This document shows positions 26,072 to 34,707 of a stretch of DNA of 64,000 nt, in pieces. The notes below the pieces were generated by a model. It saw only the letters and a program-made list of their open reading frames with translations, had not been told where the DNA came from and made no database searches. Source of the stretch: DTU089 sp964421815 (GTDB taxonomy: Bacteria > Bacillota > Clostridia > Oscillospirales > Acutalibacteraceae). The translations under genes were made by a program, and so were the position numbers. Every line of letters begins with the position of its first letter. Positions within the stretch are counted from its first letter, which is position 1. Where the stretch lies: contig CAYQYT010000001.1 in the NCBI GenBank assembly GCA_964421815.1, forward strand, positions 62,001 to 126,000, given 5' to 3'.

Positions 26072-27526
26072 ATGAAACGCAAGGGTTTGGGCATTCGTGC
26101 CAAGGTTTTTTTGGAAATCGGAGCAATAATTGCGGTTTGTCTTGTGGGTATCTCCGTTGCGAACTCTCAGTTGCTGGAGAGTGTTTATATTTGGAATGTG
26201 GAGCGGTCCCTGAGTACAATGGCGCAAAATGCGGAAGAAGCAGGGGACAATTATTATTATCTTCTTTCAGAATATGAAATTAAACAGGGTGTAAGTATCG
26301 ACCTTTATGACAGAGAGGACAATTATCTTTACGAGGGTACGGAGAATTTCATTTCTGCAAACAAACTTAATATAATCAGCCGAACACAGAATGAGGACGG
26401 TAGTTATTTCAATGTTGTTGCCGAGGACGGCAGTACTACACAATACATTGTTTTCGGTAAGGATTTTGAAAACGGCTATCATATTGAAATTACTGCTCAA
26501 AAAGACCCTATAAAAGAAAATGCAAACCTTGCAACAAGGGTTACGACAACCATTACAGTTCTTGCTCTTGTGTTAGCCCTCGGTTTAATCTCCCTTTATT
26601 CAAAGCATTTCACAAAACCCCTTATTCAAATGAGCGAAGTGGCAAACAAGATTGCAAATCTTGATTTTTCCGCAAAATGCCGTATTAACAGGGGGGACGA
26701 AATCGGAACCCTTGCAGAAAACATAAACATTGTTTCCGATTCCTTGAGCAAGGCTCTCTCGGAACTTCAGGAAAAGAATGCACAACTTATGGAAGACATT
26801 GAAAAGGAACGCCGTATTGAACAAATGCGTGCCGACTTTATTTCCTCTGCATCCCACGAACTGAAAACCCCCATTGCTATAATAAGAGGTTATGCTGAGG
26901 GACTGAAAATGAATATAGATGACACCGATGAAAACGCGACTGAATACTGCGATATCATTATGAGGGAAGCGGACAGAATGAATGTGCTTGTTCTCAATAT
27001 GTTGGAGCAGTCCCTGTATTCCTCGGGGGTAAAACAGCCCGATATGTCGGAATTTAAGGTAGGGGAGTTTATAGAGGAACTGTTAAAATCCGTAAGCCCC
27101 ATATTTGAAGAAAAAGGTGTTACTTCAAAATATTACGCAGAAAGCGACCTTACGGCATTTGCGGACAAAACACAGATGACCACGGTGCTTTCAAATATTG
27201 TTCTCAATGCCTGCAGTCACGCGGCGGGGGAAAAAATTATTGATATTACAGCCCAAAAAGAGACCGGCTATATCAAAGTAAATGTGTTCAACACCGGCAG
27301 CCGTGTTGAAGATAAGGACAAGGACGGAATTTTTACATCCTTCTACCGTGCCGACAAAGCACATTCAAGAGCCGAGGGAAGATTCGGTCTGGGGCTTGCC
27401 ATTGTTAAATCAATTACGGAAAATCATGGTTGCGAATGCGGCTTTGAAAATAAAGAGAACGGTGTAACTTTCTGGTTTACAATGCCGGAAAGTAAAACCG
27501 CGGAAGGAAAAACTGATGAACATTGA
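26072..27526 (+). CDS. Sensor histidine kinase
   Basis: 484 residues. Two membrane helices (about 9-29 and 161-180) enclose an outer sensor domain of about 130 residues. HAMP follows the second helix (LYSKHFTKPLIQMSEVANKI), then a coiled segment with EKERRIEQMRADFISSASHELKTP. The phospho-acceptor His is near residue 262. The ATPase domain has N-box NIVLNACSHAA and G-box RFGLGLAIVKSI. The AAAGGAGG site supports the ATG at 26072 rather than 26066. The gene overlaps the downstream methyltransferase by 11 bp. The domain order resembles VicK/PhoR-type kinases without a PAS domain. The signal is unknown. Confidence 0.93.
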   Translation: MKRKGLGIRAKVFLEIGAIIAVCLVGISVANSQLLESVYIWNVERSLSTMAQNAEEAGDNYYYLLSEYEIKQGVSIDLYDREDNYLYEGTENFISANKLNIISRTQNEDGSYFNVVAEDGSTTQYIVFGKDFENGYHIEITAQKDPIKENANLATRVTTTITVLALVLALGLISLYSKHFTKPLIQMSEVANKIANLDFSAKCRINRGDEIGTLAENINIVSDSLSKALSELQEKNAQLMEDIEKERRIEQMRADFISSASHELKTPIAIIRGYAEGLKMNIDDTDENATEYCDIIMREADRMNVLVLNMLEQSLYSSGVKQPDMSEFKVGEFIEELLKSVSPIFEEKGVTSKYYAESDLTAFADKTQMTTVLSNIVLNACSHAAGEKIIDITAQKETGYIKVNVFNTGSRVEDKDKDGIFTSFYRADKAHSRAEGRFGLGLAIVKSITENHGCECGFENKENGVTFWFTMPESKTAEGKTDEH

Positions 27527-28631
27527 TTTTGTAATACCCTGCCTTTTAGGTGTTGAGGGTATAATCGCCGATGAATTGCGGTTTTTGGGTGCGGAGAATG
27601 TGTGCGCCGAAAACGGCAGAGTGCTTTTTTCCGGCGATGAAAATATGCTTGCGAGAGTAAATATTTGCTCCCATTTTGCAGAGCGGGTTCAAATAAATAT
27701 GGGCTCATTTACCGCAAAGACCTTTGAAGAACTTTTCCAAGGCGTAAAGGCACTGCCCTGGGAGGAGTGGATCGGAAAAGATGACGCTTTCCCCGTTAAA
27801 GGTTACTCCCTTAAATCAACCCTTTTCAGCGTAAGCGATTGCCAGGCAATTATTAAAAAAGCGGTTGTTGAAAGACTTAAATCCAAATACGGAATTTCAT
27901 GGTTCAATGAAAGCGGTCCCGTTCACCAAATTCAGTTTTCCATTATGAACGATAAGGCTACGCTTCTTATTGATACAACCGGAGCAGGACTTCATAAGCG
28001 GGGTTACAGGCTTTCCCAGAACGGTGCGCCCATTAAGGAAACCCTTGCGGCTTCAATCTGCGCCCTTGCGAAACTCCGCCATTATCACACCCTTTATGAC
28101 CCAATGTGCGGCAGCGGAACCCTTCTTATTGAGGGCGCCCTGTATGCCCACAATATTGCCCCGGGTCTTAACCGTCATTTTGCGGCGGAAAGATTTGATG
28201 TTCTTCCCAAAAATATATGGAAAGAAGAAAAAGAGAGGGCAATAAGTCTTGAAAAGGTTGATACGGACTTTGTGGGTTACGGCTCCGATATTGACCCGGA
28301 GGCAATAAAAATTGCCATGGAAAATGCGTCAAGACTTCCCATAGGCAAAAAACTCAATTTTGAAAAACGGGACATTAAAGACTTCAAAAAACTCAGCGAA
28401 CGGGGTACTGTTATCTGCAATCCCCCCTACGGCGAGAGGCTTCTTGACTTGCAGGAAGCACAGCGCATTTACAAGGAAATGGGCAGGGTGTTTGACAAAG
28501 CCCACGGATGGAGTTATTATATAATAACTCCCGATGAGGAGTTTGAGGAGTGTTTCGGCAGAAAGGCGGACAAAAGCCGCAAACTCTACAACGGTATGAT
28601 CAAGTGCAGATTGCACATGTATTTTAAATAA
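27516..28631 (+). CDS. THUMP-domain RNA methyltransferase (RlmL/YpsC-like)
   Basis: 371 residues. The N-terminal part to about 165 is a ferredoxin-like plus THUMP RNA-binding module. The class I methyltransferase fold follows: YDPMCGSGTLLIEGAL is the SAM-binding motif I, GSDIDPEAIKIAMENA is the acidic motif II, and NPPYGERL (near residue 302) is the catalytic N6/N2-type motif of the UPF0020 family. Such enzymes form N2-methylguanosine in 23S rRNA (RlmL acts at G2445 in E. coli); the exact site here is not established. It lacks the C-terminal RlmK half of the proteobacterial fusion, as is normal for Firmicutes. Its start overlaps the kinase gene end. Confidence 0.9.
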   Translation: MNIDFVIPCLLGVEGIIADELRFLGAENVCAENGRVLFSGDENMLARVNICSHFAERVQINMGSFTAKTFEELFQGVKALPWEEWIGKDDAFPVKGYSLKSTLFSVSDCQAIIKKAVVERLKSKYGISWFNESGPVHQIQFSIMNDKATLLIDTTGAGLHKRGYRLSQNGAPIKETLAASICALAKLRHYHTLYDPMCGSGTLLIEGALYAHNIAPGLNRHFAAERFDVLPKNIWKEEKERAISLEKVDTDFVGYGSDIDPEAIKIAMENASRLPIGKKLNFEKRDIKDFKKLSERGTVICNPPYGERLLDLQEAQRIYKEMGRVFDKAHGWSYYIITPDEEFEECFGRKADKSRKLYNGMIKCRLHMYFK

Positions 28632-28652
28632 ATTCCCCATAAGGAGAACGGT

Positions 28653-29588
28653 ATGAAACATTTATTTATAATTAACCCCACTTGCGGCAAAGGTATTTCT
28701 TATGAAAGATGTTCCGACGGTATTGTTAAGACAATGACCGAAATGGGTATAGAAGACTATGAAATCCACGTTACAAATGCCCCCCGTGACGGCTATGAAT
28801 ACACAAAAAAAGAGGTTGAAAAGGGCGATCCCATCCGTGTTTATGCATGCGGCGGCGACGGAACGCTCTATGAAGTTGTTAATGCCTGTGCCTGTCACAA
28901 AAATGCGGAGGTTGCGGCTTTCCCCTTGGGAAGCGGTAACGACTTTATACGCATCTTCGGAGATAAAAAGGATTTGAGAGATGTAGCCGACCACGTAAAC
29001 GGTACGGTTATGGAATTTGACCTTATTAAATGCGGGGATCAATATGCCATTAACCAATGTTCCATGGGTGTTGACGCAGAGGTCTGTGCAAAACAGGCGG
29101 ATTTCAAAAAACTTCCCTTCATTTCCGGCGAGGCGGCATATACGGCGGCACTTCTCTATTGCTTTATCGGCAGAATGAAAAGCAGATTTACAATTACAAT
29201 TGACGATGAAGAGCCCTTTACAAGCGACGTCCTTTTCTGCGTTGCGGGTAACTCCCGTTGGTACGGCGGCGGATATATGGCGGCTCCCAAAGCCCTTACT
29301 TATGACGGACTTCTGGACTTTATTATTGTTAAGAAAGATTGTTTGAGAATTAAACTTCTCACCCTTATTAACCCCTATAAAAAGGGTCAGCATCTTGATT
29401 GGGACAGAACAATTTTCAAAAGAGGCAAGAAAATCCATATTGTCAGCGAAAAACCCGCGGCAATGAATGTTGACGGCGAAACGGATTATGTAACGGAATG
29501 TACATTTGAAATTGTGGAAAAGGGAATTAAATTTGTTGTTCCCGCTTGCTCCGATTTTATGGAAAAAGTTAAAAACAATACATTATAA
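28653..29588 (+). CDS. Diacylglycerol kinase-family lipid kinase (YegS/DgkB-like)
   Basis: 311 residues. The catalytic domain starts with IINPTCGKG and has ACGGDGTLYEVVNA (GGDGT at 67-71) and PLGSGNDFIR (93-98), the nucleotide and magnesium loops of the DAGK_cat family. The C-terminal beta-sandwich domain has NSRWYGGGYMAAPKALTYDGLLD and MNVDGE. Such enzymes phosphorylate diacylglycerol or related lipids at the inner face of the membrane to recycle phosphatidate. The ribosome site is AAGGAG. It follows the methyltransferase gene after 21 bp and is closed by a weak hairpin. Confidence 0.92.
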   Translation: MKHLFIINPTCGKGISYERCSDGIVKTMTEMGIEDYEIHVTNAPRDGYEYTKKEVEKGDPIRVYACGGDGTLYEVVNACACHKNAEVAAFPLGSGNDFIRIFGDKKDLRDVADHVNGTVMEFDLIKCGDQYAINQCSMGVDAEVCAKQADFKKLPFISGEAAYTAALLYCFIGRMKSRFTITIDDEEPFTSDVLFCVAGNSRWYGGGYMAAPKALTYDGLLDFIIVKKDCLRIKLLTLINPYKKGQHLDWDRTIFKRGKKIHIVSEKPAAMNVDGETDYVTECTFEIVEKGIKFVVPACSDFMEKVKNNTL

Positions 29589-29594
29589 AAACAG

Positions 29595-29619
29595 ACGGCA
29601 CTTCTTTTTGAAGCGCCGT
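29595..29619 (+). terminator. Probable weak terminator
   Basis: ACGGC-CTTC pairs with GAAG-GCCGT around TTTTT, followed by TTTCGATTT rather than a pure T run. Confidence 0.55.
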
Positions 29620-29764
29620 TTCGATTTGTAAAACAATATCATCTGTTTTTCTATATAACAATTATAGCATAAAAAAAGATTTATTACAATACTTGAAAGC
29701 AGTGTGTTTTTATAGTATCATTTACTCTTGCAGACACATATTTTTTGCTTTCGGAGGTATTGTT

Positions 29765-31870
29765 TTGCTGGGTAAAGATATGAAAATCGAAGAAGAAAAC
29801 GCAGAAAAGGTACAGCAGTTTTTAGACGACGAAATCATCAGATTAGGTGAACTTATTGAGGAATACAAGGCCAATGTTAAGACCATGGGTGAGGATTTTA
29901 ACATGGACAATCCCAACGGCGGTATGTATTCGGGAATGGAACTTACGGAGATCCATCACGAAATGGAAAAACAATTTCAGTATTCCGAAGAAGCATCAAG
30001 GGACATTTATTTTTATAAAAAACTCCGTAATGCCCCCTATTTTGCAAGGGTGGATTTTAAAGGGGATAATGCCCCGCGGGAAAGAAAACTGTATATCGGA
30101 TTAAAAACTCTCCAAAAGCACGATACCTTTGAAATGCTTGTGTGTGACTGGCGAGCCCCCATAGCGTCCCTTTTTTACGAGGATTTTGAAGAAAAAGCCT
30201 TTTTTGAGGCACCCAAAGGGCGAATCAGCGGGGATTTGCTTTTAAAAAGGCAGTTTAAATTTGAAAACGGGAAACTCAAATACTATGTTGACAGCGATTT
30301 GAAAATTGATGATGATATTTTGAGAGAGGTGCTTTCTTCCTCCTCGGGAGAGCATTTAAAAGTTATTGTAAACAGTATTCAAAGGGAGCAGAATAAGGTT
30401 ATCAGATATACGGATAACGAAAATCTGCTTGTTGTGGGCCCTGCGGGAAGCGGAAAAACCTCCGTGGGATTCCACAGACTTGCCTATCTTCTGTATCAAA
30501 ACCGAACGGAACTTAATTCCGCGGAAATTATAATGTTCTCAAACAATGATATTTTTTCAAGTTATGTTGCGGATATTATTCCGGAACTCGGTGAAATGCC
30601 CATAAATTATGCCTCTTTTTATAATATATTTGCGGCGGAAATTCCCACCGTTACAACGGGGGATTATTATTCCCTTTCGGAGAGTATCATAAACGGGGAC
30701 AGCCGCCGCAGTAAAAGTGCCGAAATAAAATTGGGCAAGGACTTTGCGGAGTATCTCGAAAAAATGGCGGATGTTTGCGAGCCGGAATTTTCCGATATAA
30801 CCCTTTTTGATGATGTTATTATTTCAAAAGAGGCTTTGCTGGACAGATTTCTGAGCGACACGGAGAACACTCAAAAATCAAGAGGGGAACGTCTTGCGGC
30901 ATATATTCAAGGTGTTATTGACGAATACTTTATCAATAACAGGGAAAGTATCTATCTTCACATAGACGGGGATTCCGAGGTTGACGAGGATACCGCAAAA
31001 CTTTTCAAAGTGAAACGTCGTGAAGTGAAACAGACTGCCTCGGAAATGATAAAGGCGGCAACCCTTGTTGACCCCATTGCAGTTTATTTCAAACTTTTGG
31101 AGCAGTATTCTGCACAAATTCACTGCCCCGAACTTCTTGACACAAAGGCAACCCTTGAAAAAGGCTGTCTTGAATTTGAAGACGCTCTCGGAGTGGTTTA
31201 TGTTAAAGGTGTTTTGGGTACGTCCGCGGTTCTTTCGGGAGTAAAGCACATACTTATAGATGAAGCACAGGATTTGTCCTATATTCAGCACAGAATTATA
31301 CTAAAAATGTTCCCGAGAGCAAAATACACCCTCCTTGCAGACACAAATCAAGCGATTATTCCCCAACTCAACACAACTGTCAATGAGGAATTAGCGGAAA
31401 TTTATAATGCAAAAATTCTTAACCTTAACAAAAGTTACCGTTCAACAAAGGAAATTAACGGCTATGCCTTAAAACTTCTTCCCGAAGAAAAGAGATATGA
31501 AATCTTTGAACGGTCGGGAGAGGAAGTTAATGAACTTTCGGGCAATACCGAGGAATTTGTTCGGGCGGTGGCGGAATTGGCGCAAAAAAGCCCTGCAACC
31601 TGTATAATAACCCGAAATCTTAAAGATGCAATAAATGTTTATAATGAGTTAAAAACTCATATTGACGGTTTGAGAATCTGTGATAACAAATCCTGCGAAC
31701 TTTCCCACAGTCCCATTGTTATGCCCCTTGCACTTACAAAGGGTCTTGAATTTGACAACGTAGTAGTATATGATAAAAACAGGGCATTCGCAGGGGAGGA
31801 AAATAAAAAATATCTATATATGGCATCGACGAGAGCCCTGCACAGACTGACGATTTTTGAGGTGAAGTAA
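29765..31870 (+). CDS. helD: HelD-like UvrD/Rep-family ATPase (RNA polymerase recycling)
   Basis: About 701 residues with the HelD layout: an N-terminal antiparallel coiled coil (residues 5-60, EEENAEKVQQFLDDEIIRL), then a 1A domain with the Walker A box VGPAGSGKTSVGFHR near 225, a long insert, Walker B HILIDEAQDLSYIQH near 497, and C-terminal motifs NLNKSYRST and ALTKGLEFDNVVVYD. In Bacillus and mycobacteria this protein rescues stalled RNA polymerase; it is not a true helicase. A TTG at 29765 is chosen because GGAGG lies 7 bases ahead. The next ATG (29780) is too far from that site. Its stop overlaps the next start by one base. Confidence 0.88.
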   Translation: MLGKDMKIEEENAEKVQQFLDDEIIRLGELIEEYKANVKTMGEDFNMDNPNGGMYSGMELTEIHHEMEKQFQYSEEASRDIYFYKKLRNAPYFARVDFKGDNAPRERKLYIGLKTLQKHDTFEMLVCDWRAPIASLFYEDFEEKAFFEAPKGRISGDLLLKRQFKFENGKLKYYVDSDLKIDDDILREVLSSSSGEHLKVIVNSIQREQNKVIRYTDNENLLVVGPAGSGKTSVGFHRLAYLLYQNRTELNSAEIIMFSNNDIFSSYVADIIPELGEMPINYASFYNIFAAEIPTVTTGDYYSLSESIINGDSRRSKSAEIKLGKDFAEYLEKMADVCEPEFSDITLFDDVIISKEALLDRFLSDTENTQKSRGERLAAYIQGVIDEYFINNRESIYLHIDGDSEVDEDTAKLFKVKRREVKQTASEMIKAATLVDPIAVYFKLLEQYSAQIHCPELLDTKATLEKGCLEFEDALGVVYVKGVLGTSAVLSGVKHILIDEAQDLSYIQHRIILKMFPRAKYTLLADTNQAIIPQLNTTVNEELAEIYNAKILNLNKSYRSTKEINGYALKLLPEEKRYEIFERSGEEVNELSGNTEEFVRAVAELAQKSPATCIITRNLKDAINVYNELKTHIDGLRICDNKSCELSHSPIVMPLALTKGLEFDNVVVYDKNRAFAGEENKKYLYMASTRALHRLTIFEVK

Positions 31871-33228
31871 TGGAAAAATTCAAGTTTTTTGTTATAACGG
31901 ACCCACACTATTTCAGCGAAAAATTAGGTGCCTACGGCGAGGGCTACGAGGCATTTATGGATTATGAGCAGAAATGCTACGCAGAAACCGCCGCAATAAA
32001 CAGGGCGGCAAACGAGTACCTGAAAAACAGTACCGAAACGGACACAATCCTCATAGCAGGGGACCTTTCCTTTAACGGTGAAAAGGAGAGCCATATTGAC
32101 TATTCAAAGGAACTTAAAGCCTTGAAAGACAGCGGTAAGAGGATTTTTGTTGTTACCGCGGGACACGATATAGAAAAGAATCCCTTTCAGTACAGAGGAG
32201 GGGAAAGAGAAGCCGCCGAGGGAATTAAGTTCGATGACCTTTTGGATTATTACGGCGAATTCGGTTACAATGATGCAATCGCTTTTAACAGAGAGCATCT
32301 CTCCTATGTTGCACAACTTTCAGAGGATGTAAGACTTTTAGTCCTTTGTAACGACACCGCCGAGGGCAAGAACAAAGCGTATGATGACGAGTTTTTGAAG
32401 TGGATTGAAGAACAGGCTAAAAAAGCGAAAGCCGACGGCAAAATGATGATTGCCATGGAGCATTACCCCGTTCTTCCCGGACAACCCGTTTTAACTCTTA
32501 TTCCCGACGCAAGACAGAAAGAAAGCAAAAAACTCATAGAAACCCTTGCGGACAACGGTGTTCACCTTATTTTTACGGGACACATGCACAATCAAAGCGT
32601 GAATGTGGTTGAAACGGAAAAGGGCAATAAATTCTACGATGTTTGCACCGGTTCCCTTATCGGCTGCCCCGCCTTTATGCGCCTTGTAACAATTGAGGAT
32701 GAAAATACAGTCACCATAGAAAGCATACCTGTTCCCGAATTTCAATGGGATAAAAAGGGAAAAAGCGGTGAGGAGTATCTGCAAGCCCAGTTTGACAGAA
32801 TGTTAGTTACGTTGATTGGCGGAATGAAAGATAATCCCGAAAAAGTCTTACATAAATTCGGGGCAGACGGTAAAACCGCTCTGTATAAACCCATGAAACT
32901 TGTGGGAAAAATTCTTTATACCTGGTCGGTGGGAAAAGTTGCAAGACTGTTCCTTGTAAAAGCCCATCCCGATATTAAAAATGACAGATTTTTCGATTAT
33001 CTTGTAAGTCTTGTACGCAATATGTTCTGCGGGGATCAACCATATACGGAGGACTCACCTTTCGGTGAAACTTTCCTGAAAGTCCTTAAAAGACTGAACC
33101 CCGTACTTAAAATTCTCAACAAAAAACTTCACGGGGCACAGGGAGAAACATTGGATTTCTACGATATGCTCAAAAACACCGCAGGAAATTACGGAATTTC
33201 TGACTACAACGCAACCCTGAAGTTCTAA
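31870..33228 (+). CDS. Calcineurin-like metallophosphoesterase
   Basis: A 452-residue cytoplasmic protein with no signal peptide. The metal site is visible: Asp-x-His in VITDPHYF, GDLSFNGE, the third motif VVTAGHDIEKNP, a His in AMEHYP, and GHMHNQSV. The third motif has AGHD where the family has GNHD/E, so the conserved Asn is missing. The C-terminal 150 residues (from about 300) are helical and unassigned. The ATG shares one base with the stop of helD (TAATG), which indicates coupling. The substrate is unknown; distant cAMP phosphodiesterase-like members exist, but nothing here proves that. Confidence 0.82.
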   Translation: MEKFKFFVITDPHYFSEKLGAYGEGYEAFMDYEQKCYAETAAINRAANEYLKNSTETDTILIAGDLSFNGEKESHIDYSKELKALKDSGKRIFVVTAGHDIEKNPFQYRGGEREAAEGIKFDDLLDYYGEFGYNDAIAFNREHLSYVAQLSEDVRLLVLCNDTAEGKNKAYDDEFLKWIEEQAKKAKADGKMMIAMEHYPVLPGQPVLTLIPDARQKESKKLIETLADNGVHLIFTGHMHNQSVNVVETEKGNKFYDVCTGSLIGCPAFMRLVTIEDENTVTIESIPVPEFQWDKKGKSGEEYLQAQFDRMLVTLIGGMKDNPEKVLHKFGADGKTALYKPMKLVGKILYTWSVGKVARLFLVKAHPDIKNDRFFDYLVSLVRNMFCGDQPYTEDSPFGETFLKVLKRLNPVLKILNKKLHGAQGETLDFYDMLKNTAGNYGISDYNATLKF

Positions 33229-33246
33229 AATCCGATAATATAAAAT

Positions 33247-33283
33247 AAAAGCACACGAAACTCGGTTGAATTTCGTGTGCTTT
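33247..33283. terminator. Bidirectional terminator between the phosphoesterase gene and glyS
   Basis: AAAGCACACGAAA pairs perfectly with TTTCGTGTGCTTT around a 10-base loop, with A/T flanks. Confidence 0.9.
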
Positions 33284-33302
33284 GTCTTTTAATAAGTATA
33301 AA

Positions 33303-34685
33303 TCAGAAAGCGATTTTTTCTTCAATATAGGATTCAAGTTCATCAACGGAAATACGAACCTGTTCCATTGTATCCCTGTCACGAACCGTTACACAGCCGT
33401 CCTCAATACTGTCAAAGTCGTAGGTAATACAGAAAGGTGTGCCGATTTCGTCCTGGCGGCGATATCTTTTACCGATTGAACCCGCATCATCAAAGTCAAC
33501 ATTGAATTTCTTTGAAAGTTTTGTGAAAACTTCCGTTGCCTGTTCGTTGAGTTTCTTTGAGAGGGGAAGAATTGCACATTTGAAAGGTGCAAGAGTGGGA
33601 TGAAGACGGAGAACAACTCTTGTATCGTTCTTTTCCGCGTCAACAACTTCTTCATCGTATGCTTCCGTGAGAATTGAAAGGAAGAGCCTTTCAACACCCA
33701 AAGAGGGTTCAATAACATAGGGAATGTATCTCTCATTTGTTTCCGGATCAAAGTAGTCAAGGCTCTTGCCGGAGGTGTTGATATGTTGGGTAAGGTCGTA
33801 GTCCGTTCTGTCCGCAACACCCCAAAGTTCACCCCAACCGAATGGGAAAAGGTATTCAAAGTCCGTTGTTGCCTTTGAGTAGAAGCAAAGTTCCTCGGGG
33901 TCGTGGTCACGAAGACGAAGATTTTCCTCTTTAATGCCAAGGGCGTAGAGCCAGTCACGGCAGAATCCGCGCCAATACTCGAACCATTCAAGGTCGGTAC
34001 CGGGCTTGCAGAAAAATTCAAGTTCCATCTGCTCAAATTCACGAACACGGAAAATAAAGTTACCGGGAGTGATTTCGTTACGGAAAGATTTACCGATCTG
34101 TGCAACACCGAAAGGAACTTTCTTTCTTGTTGTTCTCTGAATGTTTGCAAAGTTAACGAAAATACCCTGTGCGGTTTCGGGGCGAAGATACAATTCGTTT
34201 TTGCTGTCTTCCGTAACACCCTGGAATGTTTTAAACATAAGGTTGAACTGACGGATGTCGGTAAAGTTGTGTTTACCGCATTGGGGACAGGCAATCTCCT
34301 TCTCCTTAATGTAATCCATCATCTGTTCGTTTGTCCAACCTGCAACATTTGTACCGTCAAAATCTTCAATAAGATTGTCCGCTCTGTGGCGGGTTTTACA
34401 TTCGCGGCAGTCCATAAGTGGATCGGAGAAACCACCCAAGTGCCCCGATGCAACCCAGGTCTGAGGGTTCATAAGGATTGCGCTGTCAAGACCTACATTG
34501 TAGGGGTTTTCCTGAATGAATTTCTTGCGCCAGGCATTTTTGATGTTGGTCTTCAATTCAACTCCAAGGGGGCCGTAGTCCCATGTATTTGCAAGGCCTC
34601 CGTAAATTTCGCTACCCGCATATACAAAGCCCCTGCCCTTGCAAAGAGCAACAAGTTTTTCCATGGATTTTTCTGTGTTTTTCAT
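33303..34685 (-). CDS. glyS: Glycine--tRNA ligase (homodimeric class II type)
   Basis: A 460-residue one-subunit GlyRS of the alpha-2 type. FVYAGSEIYGGLANTWDYGPLG is motif 1. CRECKTRHRADNL and CPQCGKHNF form a zinc-like insertion. RPETAQGIFVNF and the FRNEITPGNFIFRVREFEQMELEFFC motif 2 region follow, then EPSLGVERLFLSILTEAYDE as motif 3. The C-terminal anticodon domain begins HPTLAPFKCAILPL. The ATG follows AAAGGACGG. There is no T-box leader: only 22 bp separate it from the upstream ABC gene, so it appears to be transcribed with the exporter pair. That pairing is unusual for an aminoacyl-tRNA synthetase. Confidence 0.96.
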   Translation of the reverse strand: MKNTEKSMEKLVALCKGRGFVYAGSEIYGGLANTWDYGPLGVELKTNIKNAWRKKFIQENPYNVGLDSAILMNPQTWVASGHLGGFSDPLMDCRECKTRHRADNLIEDFDGTNVAGWTNEQMMDYIKEKEIACPQCGKHNFTDIRQFNLMFKTFQGVTEDSKNELYLRPETAQGIFVNFANIQRTTRKKVPFGVAQIGKSFRNEITPGNFIFRVREFEQMELEFFCKPGTDLEWFEYWRGFCRDWLYALGIKEENLRLRDHDPEELCFYSKATTDFEYLFPFGWGELWGVADRTDYDLTQHINTSGKSLDYFDPETNERYIPYVIEPSLGVERLFLSILTEAYDEEVVDAEKNDTRVVLRLHPTLAPFKCAILPLSKKLNEQATEVFTKLSKKFNVDFDDAGSIGKRYRRQDEIGTPFCITYDFDSIEDGCVTVRDRDTMEQVRISVDELESYIEEKIAF

Positions 34686-34707
34686 ATATAAATCCGTCCT
34701 TTCAGAA

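Noticed and set aside
34686..34707. T-box leader for glyS
   Set aside because: Only 22 bp separate the genes, which is far too short for a T-box.
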